DNA of 64,000 bases from assembly GCA_002392965.1 (NCBI GenBank), contig DGIA01000008.1, positions 55,681-119,680 on the forward strand, read 5' to 3'. The notes beneath the pieces were generated by a model that saw only the letters and a list, made by a program, of their open reading frames with translations, did not search any database and was not told where the DNA came from. This DNA comes from Bacteroidales bacterium UBA3834 (GTDB lineage Bacteria > Bacteroidota > Bacteroidia > Bacteroidales > P3). The position numbers and the translations under genes are program-made. Positions 52,214-60,504 of the stretch are shown here, one piece after another (positions within the stretch are counted from its first letter, which is position 1; each line of letters starts with the position of its first letter).

Positions 52214-54286
52214 ATGAATATCCTGCTACAGGAATGGGAATTGCCCCCGTTCAACCAAATCAAGATAGAAGACTACAAACCCGCCATACGCCAGGCCATT
52301 GCCGAGGCCGAGGCGGCGGTGGAGGCCATCGCCAGCGACCCCGGGGAGCCGACGTTCGAGAACACGGTGGAGGCCCTGGAGAGGGCCGACCGGCGGCTGA
52401 GTCGCATCGCAGCCATCATGACGAACCTCAACGAATGCTGCACCAGCGACGAACTGCAGGCGACGGTGATGCAGCTGGAACCCGAGATGACGCGGTTCGG
52501 CATGCGGGTGATGACCGACCGGCGGCTGTACAAGAAAATTGAAAATTTAAAATTGAAAATTGAAAATTCGGCCGATGCAGGTCTCTCTACCGAACAGGAA
52601 ACCCTGCTGGAGAACACGCTCAAGGGGTTTGTGCGGCACGGGGTGGCGCTGGAAGGCGAGGCCCGCGAGCAATACAAGCGCAACGAGGAGGAGCTGAGCG
52701 AGTTGAAGCTGCGATTCAGCCAGAACGCCTTGGCCGACCTGAACGAATGGACGCTGCACCTGACCGACGAGGGCGACCTGGAGGGGCTGCCCGAGGGGGT
52801 GCGCGCCGCCGCCCGCGAGGAGGCCCGGAGCAGGAAGCTCGAAGGGTGGCTCTTCACGCTGGCGGCTCCGTCATACATCCCCTTCATGACCTACAGCACC
52901 CGCCGCGACCTGCGGGAGCGGATGTACCGCGCCTACGGGAGCATCGGCGGCCGCGGCAACGGGCACGACAACAACGAGGTGATACGCCGCATCGTGGAGC
53001 TGCGGGCCGAACAGGCTCGGCTGCTGGGATACGACACCTACTGCGACTATGTGCTGGAGGACCGCATGGTGCAAAGCCTGCCGAACCTGCGCCGCTTCAT
53101 GCAGGAGCTGAAGGAGGCCGTGCTGCCGGCCGCCAAGCGTGACTTGCAGGAGGTGCAGACCCTTTCCTCGCCACTCATGCCGTGGGATTTCAGCTACTAT
53201 GCCGAGAAGCTGAAGCAGGAGCGCTACAACCTCGACAGCGAGGCCCTGCGGCCCTACTTCCCCCTGGAGGCGGTGAGGGAGGGCATCTTCGGCCTCTACG
53301 GACGGCTGTACGGCCTCAGCTTTGAGGAGGACCGCAGCATACCGGTCTATCACCCCGACGTGCAGACCTACCGCGTGAAGGACGGCGAGCGCGAGATGGG
53401 GCTGCTGTACCTGGACATGCACCCGAGGGAGTCGAAACGCAGCGGCGCCTGGATGACAGAGTTCCGGGGGCAATACGGCTCCGTCAGGCCCCAGATACAG
53501 GTGGTGTGCAACTTCAGCAAACCGACGGCAGACCCGGTGTCCGGAATGACGCTAAATCCGTCGCTGCTACGATTCAGCGAGGTGGAGACCTTCATGCACG
53601 AGATGGGGCACGCCATGCACGGCATGCTGAGCGAGGTGGGGTACGAGAGCCTGAGCGGGACCAACGTGAAACGCGACTTCGTGGAGATGCCGTCGCAGGT
53701 GATGGAGAACTGGTGCTACGAACCCGAGTTCCTCTGCACCTTCGCCCGCCACTACAAGACCGGCGAGCCGCTGCCGACGGAATATGTGGAGAAGATACGT
53801 GCCGCCCAGAACCACCTGGCGGGGTGGCTGTGCCTGCGCCAGCTGAACCTCGGCATGACCGACCTGGCCTTCCACACCGTGCAAATTGAAAATGGAAAAT
53901 TGAAAATTGAAAATTCGGCTGACGCGGACAATAATTCTCAATTCTCAATTCTCAATTCTCAATTCATGGCAGAAGCCGTTGAGGCTGCCGCTATGACCAA
54001 CCTGCTGCCGCGGGTGGAGGGCTGCTGCACGGCCACCAACTTCAGCCACATCTTCGGCGGCGGCTACGCCAGTGGCTACTACGGCTACAAATGGGCCGAG
54101 GTGCTGGACGCCGACATCTTCAGCCGCTTCAAGCACGACGGCATCTTCAACCGCGAAACCGCCGGGCAGTTCCGCCGCGAGATACTGAGCAAAGGCGGCA
54201 CCGAGCACCCCGCCGTGCTCTTCAAGAACTTCATGGGCCGCGAGCCCGACAACAAAGCATTACTTAAAAGAATGAACCTGATATGA
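52214..54286 (+). CDS. M3-family zinc metallopeptidase (peptidyl-dipeptidase Dcp/oligopeptidase A-like)
   Basis: Cytoplasmic or periplasmic oligopeptidase; there is no clear signal peptide. The 690-residue product has the zinc motif HEMGH at 462-466, the downstream acidic ligand region (SGTNVKRDFVEMPSQVMENW), and the C-terminal substrate loop FSHIFGGGYASGYYGYKWAEVLDAD. It contains two peptides encoded by heptamer repeats that ordinary members lack: about residues 107-123 (KKIENLKLKIENSADAG) and about 556-585 (QIENGKLKIENSADAD then NNSQFSILNSQF). The frame is kept through both. The stop overlaps the rnr start by four bases. Confidence 0.9.
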   Translation: MNILLQEWELPPFNQIKIEDYKPAIRQAIAEAEAAVEAIASDPGEPTFENTVEALERADRRLSRIAAIMTNLNECCTSDELQATVMQLEPEMTRFGMRVMTDRRLYKKIENLKLKIENSADAGLSTEQETLLENTLKGFVRHGVALEGEAREQYKRNEEELSELKLRFSQNALADLNEWTLHLTDEGDLEGLPEGVRAAAREEARSRKLEGWLFTLAAPSYIPFMTYSTRRDLRERMYRAYGSIGGRGNGHDNNEVIRRIVELRAEQARLLGYDTYCDYVLEDRMVQSLPNLRRFMQELKEAVLPAAKRDLQEVQTLSSPLMPWDFSYYAEKLKQERYNLDSEALRPYFPLEAVREGIFGLYGRLYGLSFEEDRSIPVYHPDVQTYRVKDGEREMGLLYLDMHPRESKRSGAWMTEFRGQYGSVRPQIQVVCNFSKPTADPVSGMTLNPSLLRFSEVETFMHEMGHAMHGMLSEVGYESLSGTNVKRDFVEMPSQVMENWCYEPEFLCTFARHYKTGEPLPTEYVEKIRAAQNHLAGWLCLRQLNLGMTDLAFHTVQIENGKLKIENSADADNNSQFSILNSQFMAEAVEAAAMTNLLPRVEGCCTATNFSHIFGGGYASGYYGYKWAEVLDADIFSRFKHDGIFNRETAGQFRREILSKGGTEHPAVLFKNFMGREPDNKALLKRMNLI
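52534..52568 (+). repeat. Heptamer repeat array inside the M3 peptidase gene, site 1
   Basis: Five contiguous heptamers: GAAAATT, GAAAATT, TAAAATT, GAAAATT, GAAAATT. CGGCCGATGCAGG follows directly, nearly the same as the sequence after the array at site 2. Thirty-five bases plus flanks keep the reading frame and encode KKIENLKLKIEN. Confidence 0.92.
53881..53963 (+). repeat. Heptamer repeat element with two arms inside the M3 peptidase gene, site 2
   Basis: Left arm: GCAAATT, GAAAATG, GAAAATT, GAAAATT, GAAAATT (53881-53915). Then a spacer beginning CGGCTGACGCGGACAATAA, then right arm TCTCAAT four times (53936-53963). The reverse complement of the right arm reads as GAGAATT repeats, one base per unit different from the left arm, so the element can fold into a long hairpin. 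It encodes a peptide ending SQFSILNSQF. Confidence 0.92.
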
Positions 54287-56553
54287 ACGAACAATTAGCC
54301 AAACAAATACTAAAAATCTTCGCCAACAACCCCTTCGACGCCTTCAACCACAAGCAGATCAGCTCTCGCATAGGGGCTGGCAGCAAGGCCGAGCGGCAGG
54401 AGGTGATACGCACCCTGCAGGAGCTCGCCGAACAGAAACACCTGGTGGAAGATGACCACAAGGGGAAATACAAAATCAACCCCAAGAGCATCGACGACGA
54501 GCTGATGCCGCAGAACTACGTGACCGGCACCATCGACATGAAGCAGGGCGGCAAAGCCTACGTGATACCCGAGGAGGAAGGGCGCGAAGACATCCAAATC
54601 GCCCCCAACAACACCCACCACGCGCTGCACGGCGACACGGTGCGGGTGCTGATGTTCCCGCAACGGAAGATGCACAAGCCCGAGGGCCAGGTGGTGGAGA
54701 TTGTCAAACGGGCCAAGACCCGCTTTGTGGGCGTGATACAGAAGCAGCCGCGCTTCGCCTTCATGGTGAGCGACAGCCGCACCATGCCTGTCGATATCTT
54801 CATCCACAACGACGACCTGGGCGGAGCCGAGAACGGCGAGAAGGTTCTGGTGGAGATGACCGAATGGCCCGAACGGATGAACAACCCCGTGGGCAAGGTC
54901 ATCAAACGGCTGGGAACGCCCGGCGACAACAACGTGGAGATGCAGAGCATCCTGGCCGAATACGACTTCCCGCTGGACTTCCCGGCAGCGGTCGAGGAGG
55001 AGGCCAAGAAAATCAAGAAGCCCACCAAGAAAGAGATGGCTTCGCGGCGTGATTTCCGCGAGGTGACCACCTTCACCATCGACCCCGCCGACGCCAAGGA
55101 TTTCGACGACGCCTTGAGTTTCCGCGAGCTGGAGAACGGGCACGTGGAGGTGGGCGTGCATATCGCCGACGTGAGCTACTACGTGAAGCCCGGCAGCGCG
55201 ATTGACCGCGAGGCCTACGAACGCGGCACGAGCGTCTATCTGGTCGATCGCACCATCCCCATGCTGCCCGAGAAACTGTGCAACGAGGTCTGCTCGCTGC
55301 GGCAGGACGAGGACAAGCTTTGCTTCAGCGTGGTGATGGAGATGGATGCCAAAGGGAAGGTCTATCGCTCGTGGATGGGCAAGACGGTGATTTGCAGCGA
55401 CCGCCGCATGGCCTACGAAGAAGCGCAGGAGATAATCGAGAGCGGCCGGTGGCCGGCAACCGGTGACCCCAAAGCTGACGCGGTCGCCGAGGCGATACTG
55501 AAACTGCACGGGATAGCCAGCAAGCTGAGGGCGGCAAGGTACAAGGGCGGCGCCATCAACTTCGAGAGCCAGGAAGTGAAATTCCAGCTCGACGAGAACG
55601 CCAAGCCCATCGGCGTGTATATCAAAGAGAGCAAGGAGGCCAACTGGCTGATTGAAGAATTCATGCTGCTGGCCAACAAGACCGTGGCCGAGTACATCGG
55701 CAAGCCCACCAAAAAATCGGAAACCGGAAGTCAGAAACCAACCCGGACCTTCGTCTATCGCGTGCACGACGAGCCCAATCCCGAGAAGCTCAACACCTTT
55801 GTGGAATTTGTGGCCAAACTGGGATTCAGCATGAAGACCAGCAGCCGCAAGGCACTGGCCGAGAGCTATAACCGACTGTTCGAGAACATCGCCGGCCGCG
55901 GCGAGGAGCACATGGTCGATACCATCGCCATCCGCACCATGAGCAAGGCCTACTACAGCACCGAGAACATCGGCCACTACGGCCTCGCCTTCCCCTACTA
56001 CACCCACTTCACCTCGCCCATCCGCCGCTATCCCGACCTGATGGTCCACCGGCTGCTGGAACGCTATCTGCAGGGCGGGAAATCGGTCAACGCCGACGAA
56101 TACGAAGACTACTGCCGCCACTGCTCTGTCATGGAGAAGAAAGCCGCCGATGCAGAACGCACCAGCGTGAAATACAAGCAGGCCGAGTATCTGGCCGACA
56201 AACTGGGCCAGGTCTTCCCCGCCCTTATCAGCGGCGTGAGCAAATGGGGCATCTATGCCGAGATCGAAGACAGCAAGTGCGAGGGCATGATACCCATCGG
56301 AAGCCTGAAAGACGACTACTACATGCTCGACGAAGACAACTACCAGGTCATCGGCCGCCGTCACGGACGCTGCTACAAGCTCGGATACCCCGTGCACATC
56401 CGCGTCCGCAAGGTTGATTTGCTCAAGAAGCAGATCGATTTCGACCTGGTGGAGGATGACGAACCCAAGGCCGGCAAGTCTTCCAATCAGCAGAAAAGCC
56501 ACAAAGGCAGAAAAGAGAAGAGAGACAACCATCATAAAAAAGCAAAGAAATGA
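54283..56553 (+). CDS. rnr: Ribonuclease R
   Basis: Processive 3'-5' exoribonuclease able to degrade structured RNA. In 756 residues: an N-terminal helix-turn-helix region, cold-shock domains (with GVIQKQPRFAFMVSD and DIFIHNDDLGGAENGEKV), the RNB catalytic domain with DPADAKDFDDALSF (from about residue 267) and YYSTENIGHYGLAF then HFTSPIRRYPDLMVHR, an S1 domain (VFPALISGVSKWGIYAEIED), and a basic tail rich in Lys/His. All catalytic aspartates are present. It overlaps the M3 peptidase upstream and the WG-repeat gene downstream by ATGA. Confidence 0.96.
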   Translation: MNEQLAKQILKIFANNPFDAFNHKQISSRIGAGSKAERQEVIRTLQELAEQKHLVEDDHKGKYKINPKSIDDELMPQNYVTGTIDMKQGGKAYVIPEEEGREDIQIAPNNTHHALHGDTVRVLMFPQRKMHKPEGQVVEIVKRAKTRFVGVIQKQPRFAFMVSDSRTMPVDIFIHNDDLGGAENGEKVLVEMTEWPERMNNPVGKVIKRLGTPGDNNVEMQSILAEYDFPLDFPAAVEEEAKKIKKPTKKEMASRRDFREVTTFTIDPADAKDFDDALSFRELENGHVEVGVHIADVSYYVKPGSAIDREAYERGTSVYLVDRTIPMLPEKLCNEVCSLRQDEDKLCFSVVMEMDAKGKVYRSWMGKTVICSDRRMAYEEAQEIIESGRWPATGDPKADAVAEAILKLHGIASKLRAARYKGGAINFESQEVKFQLDENAKPIGVYIKESKEANWLIEEFMLLANKTVAEYIGKPTKKSETGSQKPTRTFVYRVHDEPNPEKLNTFVEFVAKLGFSMKTSSRKALAESYNRLFENIAGRGEEHMVDTIAIRTMSKAYYSTENIGHYGLAFPYYTHFTSPIRRYPDLMVHRLLERYLQGGKSVNADEYEDYCRHCSVMEKKAADAERTSVKYKQAEYLADKLGQVFPALISGVSKWGIYAEIEDSKCEGMIPIGSLKDDYYMLDEDNYQVIGRRHGRCYKLGYPVHIRVRKVDLLKKQIDFDLVEDDEPKAGKSSNQQKSHKGRKEKRDNHHKKAKK

Positions 56554-57689
56554 AGAAGACTATCTTAGTGTTCCTTGCCATCATGGCACTCTCCATGCCC
56601 TTCTCGGCCTACGCCAAGAAGGTGTATCCCGACGGGCCCCTGTTCCCCGTGAGGGAGGGCGGCCTTTACGGCTACATCGACCGTACCGGCAAGATGGTTA
56701 TCAAGCCGCAGTTCGTCGATGCCCGCGACTTCTCAGAAGGGTTGGCCAGAGTAACCATCGACGTTTTCCATTGGGGATACGTTGATACGACAGGCCGCAT
56801 GGTCATCGAGCCACAGTTCGACTGGGCGGAGAACTTCCACGAAGGACTTGCAGCCGTGCGGACCAGTGGCGGATGGGGCTTCGTCGATAAAAAGGGCCAC
56901 ATGGTGGTCGCTCCCCAATGGAGCGAGGTGCGCTGGTTCAAGGAAGGGCTCGCCGCCGTCAATCTCCGCACCAGATATCATAGCGACCAATGGGGCTTCG
57001 TCGATAGAACCGGCGCCGTGGTCATCCCTCCGCAATACATCAAAGTGATGGATTTCTCGGAAGGGATGGCGCAGGTGAAGGTCGGCGGCAAGTGGGGCTA
57101 CCTCGACAAGACGGGCCAGATAGCCATTGCCGCCCAGTACGACCGCACCGAGAATTTCAGCGAAGGGCTGGCCAAAGTGCAGGTAGGTGAAAAATACGGC
57201 TTCATCAACCAGAAGGGACAGATGGTCATCGCCCCGCAGTATAGCAGCGCCGAAGACTTCTCCGAGGGGTTGGCGGCGGTGAGAATCGACGACAAGGCCG
57301 GCTTCATCGACCACACTGGCCAATTCGCCATCGAACCCCGATTCGATTTCTCCCACTCCTTCTCGGAAGGATTTGCCGAAGTATCTGTCAATGGCCTTAC
57401 CGGCTATATCGACAAGCGCGGGCAATACATCGTCCCTTTACAGAAATTCAACCTTACCGAGCCCTTCTCGGAAGGACTGGCCGCCGTACGGCTCGACGAG
57501 AGCAAGAACATATGGTGTTTCTTCGACACGAAAGGGAAAAAAGTATTCACCGTGACGGGCGTCACCCCCTGGGACTTCTCCGGCGGCCTGTCAAAACTTG
57601 AGCGCGAACTCATCACCGAGGACGACGGCGTCGATTTCGCCATCGACTACATCAACAAGCGGGGAGAATACGTGTGGAAAGAGGAATAA
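56550..57689 (+). CDS. Secreted WG-repeat protein
   Basis: The 379-residue product has a signal peptide (MKKTILVFLAIMALSMPFSAYA) and about nine WG repeats of 29-31 residues from residue 38 to 330. Each follows the pattern WGYIDxTGxMVIxPQFxxAxxFSEGLAxV. WG repeats form beta-rich solenoids or propellers and are often cell-surface or periplasmic; no enzymatic motif is present. It is the third gene of the M3 peptidase-rnr operon (four-base overlap with rnr). A strong bidirectional terminator follows. Confidence 0.9.
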   Translation: MKKTILVFLAIMALSMPFSAYAKKVYPDGPLFPVREGGLYGYIDRTGKMVIKPQFVDARDFSEGLARVTIDVFHWGYVDTTGRMVIEPQFDWAENFHEGLAAVRTSGGWGFVDKKGHMVVAPQWSEVRWFKEGLAAVNLRTRYHSDQWGFVDRTGAVVIPPQYIKVMDFSEGMAQVKVGGKWGYLDKTGQIAIAAQYDRTENFSEGLAKVQVGEKYGFINQKGQMVIAPQYSSAEDFSEGLAAVRIDDKAGFIDHTGQFAIEPRFDFSHSFSEGFAEVSVNGLTGYIDKRGQYIVPLQKFNLTEPFSEGLAAVRLDESKNIWCFFDTKGKKVFTVTGVTPWDFSGGLSKLERELITEDDGVDFAIDYINKRGEYVWKEE

Positions 57690-57709
57690 TGACAGATACA
57701 TATAACTAA

Positions 57710-57739
57710 GGATGCACCCGCCTTTCGGCGGGTGCATCC
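57710..57739 (+). terminator. Bidirectional intrinsic terminator between convergent genes
   Basis: Perfect 13-pair stem GGATGCACCCGCC/GGCGGGTGCATCC with loop TTTC, followed by CTTGTTTT on the plus strand. It lies between the WG-repeat stop (57689) and the convergent C1 peptidase stop (57762). Confidence 0.93.
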
Positions 57740-57761
57740 CTTGTTTTCAGCACTTCATCCT

Positions 57762-59210
57762 TTATTCTTCCGGGGCAAACATCGGGTCCCAGGCGGGGAG
57801 CATGATGGGTTCCTGCTTCATGAGGGAGAGGATGTTGGCGGGGATGTATTTCTCCTCGAGGACCACGCGGAACATGTACTCGTTGAACCAGTCGTTGGTC
57901 ATGATGAGGTTGCCCTGCCAGCCGTAGTTGGGGCCCCAGCTGTTCTCCACCATCCACTTGAGCGGCTTGCCGTCCTTGTCGAGATCGACGGCGCAGAGGG
58001 TCATGGCGTGCGAGGAGCCGCTGGCGAAGGTGGCCACGCGCTGCTTTTTGTCCATGCCGAAGGTGGTACCCATGAGGCTCTCGTAGTCGAAGTTGTTCAT
58101 GTCCATGAGGCCGTTGTCGCGGTTGAGGAATTTTCCGACGTCGCAGCTGAAGTACATCATGGTGCTGTCCTTGATGGAGGCGATGCACATGGGGGCGATG
58201 TCCTCCATGGGCAGGTTGAGATAGCGCCAGTTCTGGCCGTCATAGACATGGCGGTCGTACTGGATTTCATATACCTTGTAATACTCGCGGGTGGGGTCGT
58301 TCATCACCATGTAGTACTTCGAGAAGTCGGTCTTGGCAAACTTCTCGTAGAACTCCTTGGGGGTGTAGGTGGCGGTCTCCACTATCTCGCCCTTGGCGTC
58401 TTTCTGTTGCCAGGTGAACTGTGCCGGGGGCTCGCCCATGGTGAGGGCCAGCATGCGGTAGATGGTGCCGAGCATCTCGGTCTTCTTGGCTTGCAGTTGT
58501 TGCGCTGCTTTGTCACCTTTCGGGAACAGTTTGTAGAGAGTTTTGGCGTCTTCGCGGAGGATAAGGCCGTCCTCGCGGAGCTTGAGGGCTATGAGGTTGC
58601 TGATGCTGGAGGTGTTGTTGGTGTTGTAGGTCTCGGGCATCACGTCGGCAGGCACGAGGCCGTACTTGTCGATGAGGTTGGCCACACCGGTGAACTGGCC
58701 ACCGTCGCCGATGGGGTTCTTGAAGAGCCACTGCACCTCCTGGTCGTCAATGGGCTTTTGGTAGGTGTCGATCATGGCCTGCAGGAAGAGGTTGCTCTTC
58801 TCCAGCTGGTCGTAGAAGAAGAGGTAGGCCTGCGAGAACTGGAAGTCGGCAGGCAGGTGGTGCTTGCGGATGGCTTGGTTGCGCAGCACGTTCATGCCGG
58901 TGAACATCCAGCAGCGGCCACTCGATTTCTGGTCGGTGACGGCCTTGCTGACGACGCGGTTCGAGAAGTGCGAGTCGAACTTGGTGGCATTCTCATAGTT
59001 CATGGCCAGCTTGGCGGGGCTCTGGTTCACCATGATGTTACGCAGGGCCTTGTCGCTGGCGTTTCCGCCGAAGCCTTTCTTCATCTGCTGCATCATCTCG
59101 GTGGTGATGCCGCCATTGTACTCAGGCTGAGCCTGTTTCTTTTTCTGAGCCATTGCGCCGCCACATACCAGCATGGCACCGAGGACTAATGCTAAATATT
59201 TCTTCGTCAT
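57762..59210 (-). CDS. Secreted C1-family peptidase, aminopeptidase C-like, 482 residues
   Basis: The product has a signal peptide (MTKKYLALVLGAMLVCGGAMAQ) and full C1B-type motifs: Cys100 in DQKSSGRCWMF, the His in ASGSSHAMTLCAVD and the Asn in VENSWGPNYGWQG. Classical PepC/bleomycin hydrolase is cytoplasmic and hexameric; this exported version probably degrades peptides in the periplasm. The ATG at 59210 is chosen because the longer frame crosses the promoter. It is a distant paralogue of the gene at 26942. Confidence 0.9.
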   Translation of the reverse strand: MTKKYLALVLGAMLVCGGAMAQKKKQAQPEYNGGITTEMMQQMKKGFGGNASDKALRNIMVNQSPAKLAMNYENATKFDSHFSNRVVSKAVTDQKSSGRCWMFTGMNVLRNQAIRKHHLPADFQFSQAYLFFYDQLEKSNLFLQAMIDTYQKPIDDQEVQWLFKNPIGDGGQFTGVANLIDKYGLVPADVMPETYNTNNTSSISNLIALKLREDGLILREDAKTLYKLFPKGDKAAQQLQAKKTEMLGTIYRMLALTMGEPPAQFTWQQKDAKGEIVETATYTPKEFYEKFAKTDFSKYYMVMNDPTREYYKVYEIQYDRHVYDGQNWRYLNLPMEDIAPMCIASIKDSTMMYFSCDVGKFLNRDNGLMDMNNFDYESLMGTTFGMDKKQRVATFASGSSHAMTLCAVDLDKDGKPLKWMVENSWGPNYGWQGNLIMTNDWFNEYMFRVVLEEKYIPANILSLMKQEPIMLPAWDPMFAPEE

Positions 59211-59239
59211 AATATGATGTTTTTTTGTTTTTCGCGGTG

Positions 59240-59287
59240 CAAAAATACATTTTTTTTCTGACGTATTGAAAAATATATGTACTTTTG
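59240..59287. promoter_or_regulatory. Divergent promoters for the C1 peptidase and glutathione peroxidase genes
   Basis: Minus strand: TATTTTTG (59247-59240), 30 bases before the peptidase ATG. Plus strand: TACTTTTG (59280-59287), 25 bases before the peroxidase ATG. Both fit TAnnTTTG; no convincing TTTG -33 element is present for either (TCTG at 59257-59260 is the best on the plus strand). Confidence 0.6.
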
Positions 59288-59312
59288 CCGTCATAAATCA
59301 ATTCACATCAAT

Positions 59313-59957
59313 ATGATTAAACACACACGATTCCTCGTACTGCTCAGCATTTCTCTGCTGCTGTTCAGCGCATGCAAACAGAAAACGGAAGCTCCCGTGG
59401 AGCAGAACACCGACAACATCTACCAGTTCACCGTCCTCGACGGCATCGGCACCCCCGTCAGCCTCGCCGACTATCAGGGTCAAGTGCTACTGGTGGTCAA
59501 CACAGCCACACAGTGTGGCTTCACGCCACAATACACCGAGTTGCAACAGCTCTATGACAAGTATGGATCCAAGGGCTTCACAATCCTCGACTTCCCCTGC
59601 AACCAGTTTGGCGAACAGGCACCCGGCAGCTACGACGACATCCATGCTTTCTGCACCGGCACCTACAACATTACCTTTCCTCAGATGGCCAAGATTGACG
59701 TCAACGGAGACTCGGCCGACGCCCTCTATGTCTGGCTCAAGTCCAAAGCTTCTTTCGGTGGCTTTGATACCACTGACCGCATCGGTGCCTACCTCGACCA
59801 GATGTTTCGACAGCAGGACAGCCTCTACGACCAGAATCCCGACATCAAGTGGAACTTCACCAAATTCCTCATCGACCGTGAAGGCAACGTGGTGCGCCGC
59901 TTCGAGCCCACTGCCAAGAGTAACGACATCGAAAGCATGCTTCTGAAGCTGCTCTAA
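59313..59957 (+). CDS. Glutathione peroxidase-family lipoprotein
   Basis: Thiol peroxidase that reduces hydroperoxides. The 214-residue product has a lipoprotein signal (lipobox FSAC, Cys21), then the GPx fold with the peroxidatic Cys68 in NTATQCGFTPQY (cysteine, not selenocysteine), FPCNQFGEQ (second Cys and the Gln of the tetrad) and WNFTKFLID (the Trp and Asn). Such bacterial enzymes usually take electrons from thioredoxin-like partners rather than glutathione. The lipid anchor places it in the envelope. It is monocistronic, with a terminator at 59986. Confidence 0.92.
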   Translation: MIKHTRFLVLLSISLLLFSACKQKTEAPVEQNTDNIYQFTVLDGIGTPVSLADYQGQVLLVVNTATQCGFTPQYTELQQLYDKYGSKGFTILDFPCNQFGEQAPGSYDDIHAFCTGTYNITFPQMAKIDVNGDSADALYVWLKSKASFGGFDTTDRIGAYLDQMFRQQDSLYDQNPDIKWNFTKFLIDREGNVVRRFEPTAKSNDIESMLLKLL

Positions 59958-59985
59958 CAGAAAAGGGGGAATACAACAAAATAGA

Positions 59986-60013
59986 AAACCCCGTCCTTTG
60001 CAGGGCGGGGTTT
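59986..60013 (+). terminator. Terminator after the peroxidase gene
   Basis: A 12-pair stem AAACCCCGTCCT/AGGGCGGGGTTT (one T-G wobble) with loop TTGC. The T-run after it is weak (TTTCTAG), but a second small hairpin TAGAT/ATCTA follows at once. On the minus strand it could also stop the convergent L31 transcript. Confidence 0.75.
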
Positions 60014-60089
60014 CTAGATCTAAAAATCTAAAACAAATTACCTTTTTCTTACTTGGTCTTGTACTGAATCGGTACTTCAAGCAGTCCGC

Positions 60090-60353
60090 TTATTCGGCCT
60101 TCTTGGCGTACTTTTTGTACTTGTTCATGAACTTATCGACGCGACCAGCGGTGTCAACGAGTTTCAACTTGCCGGTGAAGAAGGGGTGCGAGGTGTTCGA
60201 GATTTCGAGTTTCACCACGGGATACTCCTTGCCATCGGTATAAACAACGGTCTCTTTGGTGTTGGCGCAGCTCTTGGTGAGAATCATATTGTCGTTCGAC
60301 ATGTCTTTGAACACCACGAGGCGATAGTTTTCGGGATGAATTCCTTTTTTCAT
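60090..60353 (-). CDS. rpmE2: 50S ribosomal protein L31, type B
   Basis: The 87-residue product begins MKKGIHPENYRLVVFKDMS and contains NTSHPFFTGKLKLVDTAGRVDKF, the L31 signature. The zinc-binding cysteines of type A L31 are absent (only one Cys), so this is the zinc-independent type B form used by Bacteroidetes. A leader of about 67 bases with a hairpin next to the start precedes it. Confidence 0.96.
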   Translation of the reverse strand: MKKGIHPENYRLVVFKDMSNDNMILTKSCANTKETVVYTDGKEYPVVKLEISNTSHPFFTGKLKLVDTAGRVDKFMNKYKKYAKKAE

Positions 60354-60368
60354 TTTCTTACTTTTTGC

Positions 60369-60393
60369 CGTCTAACCCGTTTATTGTTAGACG
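60369..60393 (-). promoter_or_regulatory. Hairpin in the rpmE2 leader
   Basis: Perfect 8-pair stem CGTCTAAC/GTTAGACG with a 9-base loop, ending 15 bases before the start codon. There is no T-run, so it is not a terminator; it may be a ribosomal-protein autoregulatory site. Function is inferred from position only. Confidence 0.5.
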
Positions 60394-60426
60394 ATTGTTT
60401 ATATTTTGATTATTAATTTCGTGCTG

Positions 60427-60457
60427 CAAAGATACAACAATTTCCCAATCTGGCAAA
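60427..60457 (-). promoter_or_regulatory. Promoter of rpmE2
   Basis: On the minus strand TTTG (60457-60454), 19 bases, then TATCTTTG (60434-60427): an exact consensus match. Confidence 0.87.
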
Positions 60458-60504
60458 ATATTTTTTTCATTTGCCTCTGGAAATTCAACTCTCATGCGGT
60501 TTAT

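Noticed and set aside
54310..56535. Open frame of about 740 codons on the minus strand opposite rnr
   Set aside because: It mirrors the codon structure of rnr in a GC-rich gene; the product has no recognisable domain and is Val/His/Gly-rich, as such shadow frames are. The same applies to long antisense frames opposite the PKD gene (46244-49033), the ligases and etfA.
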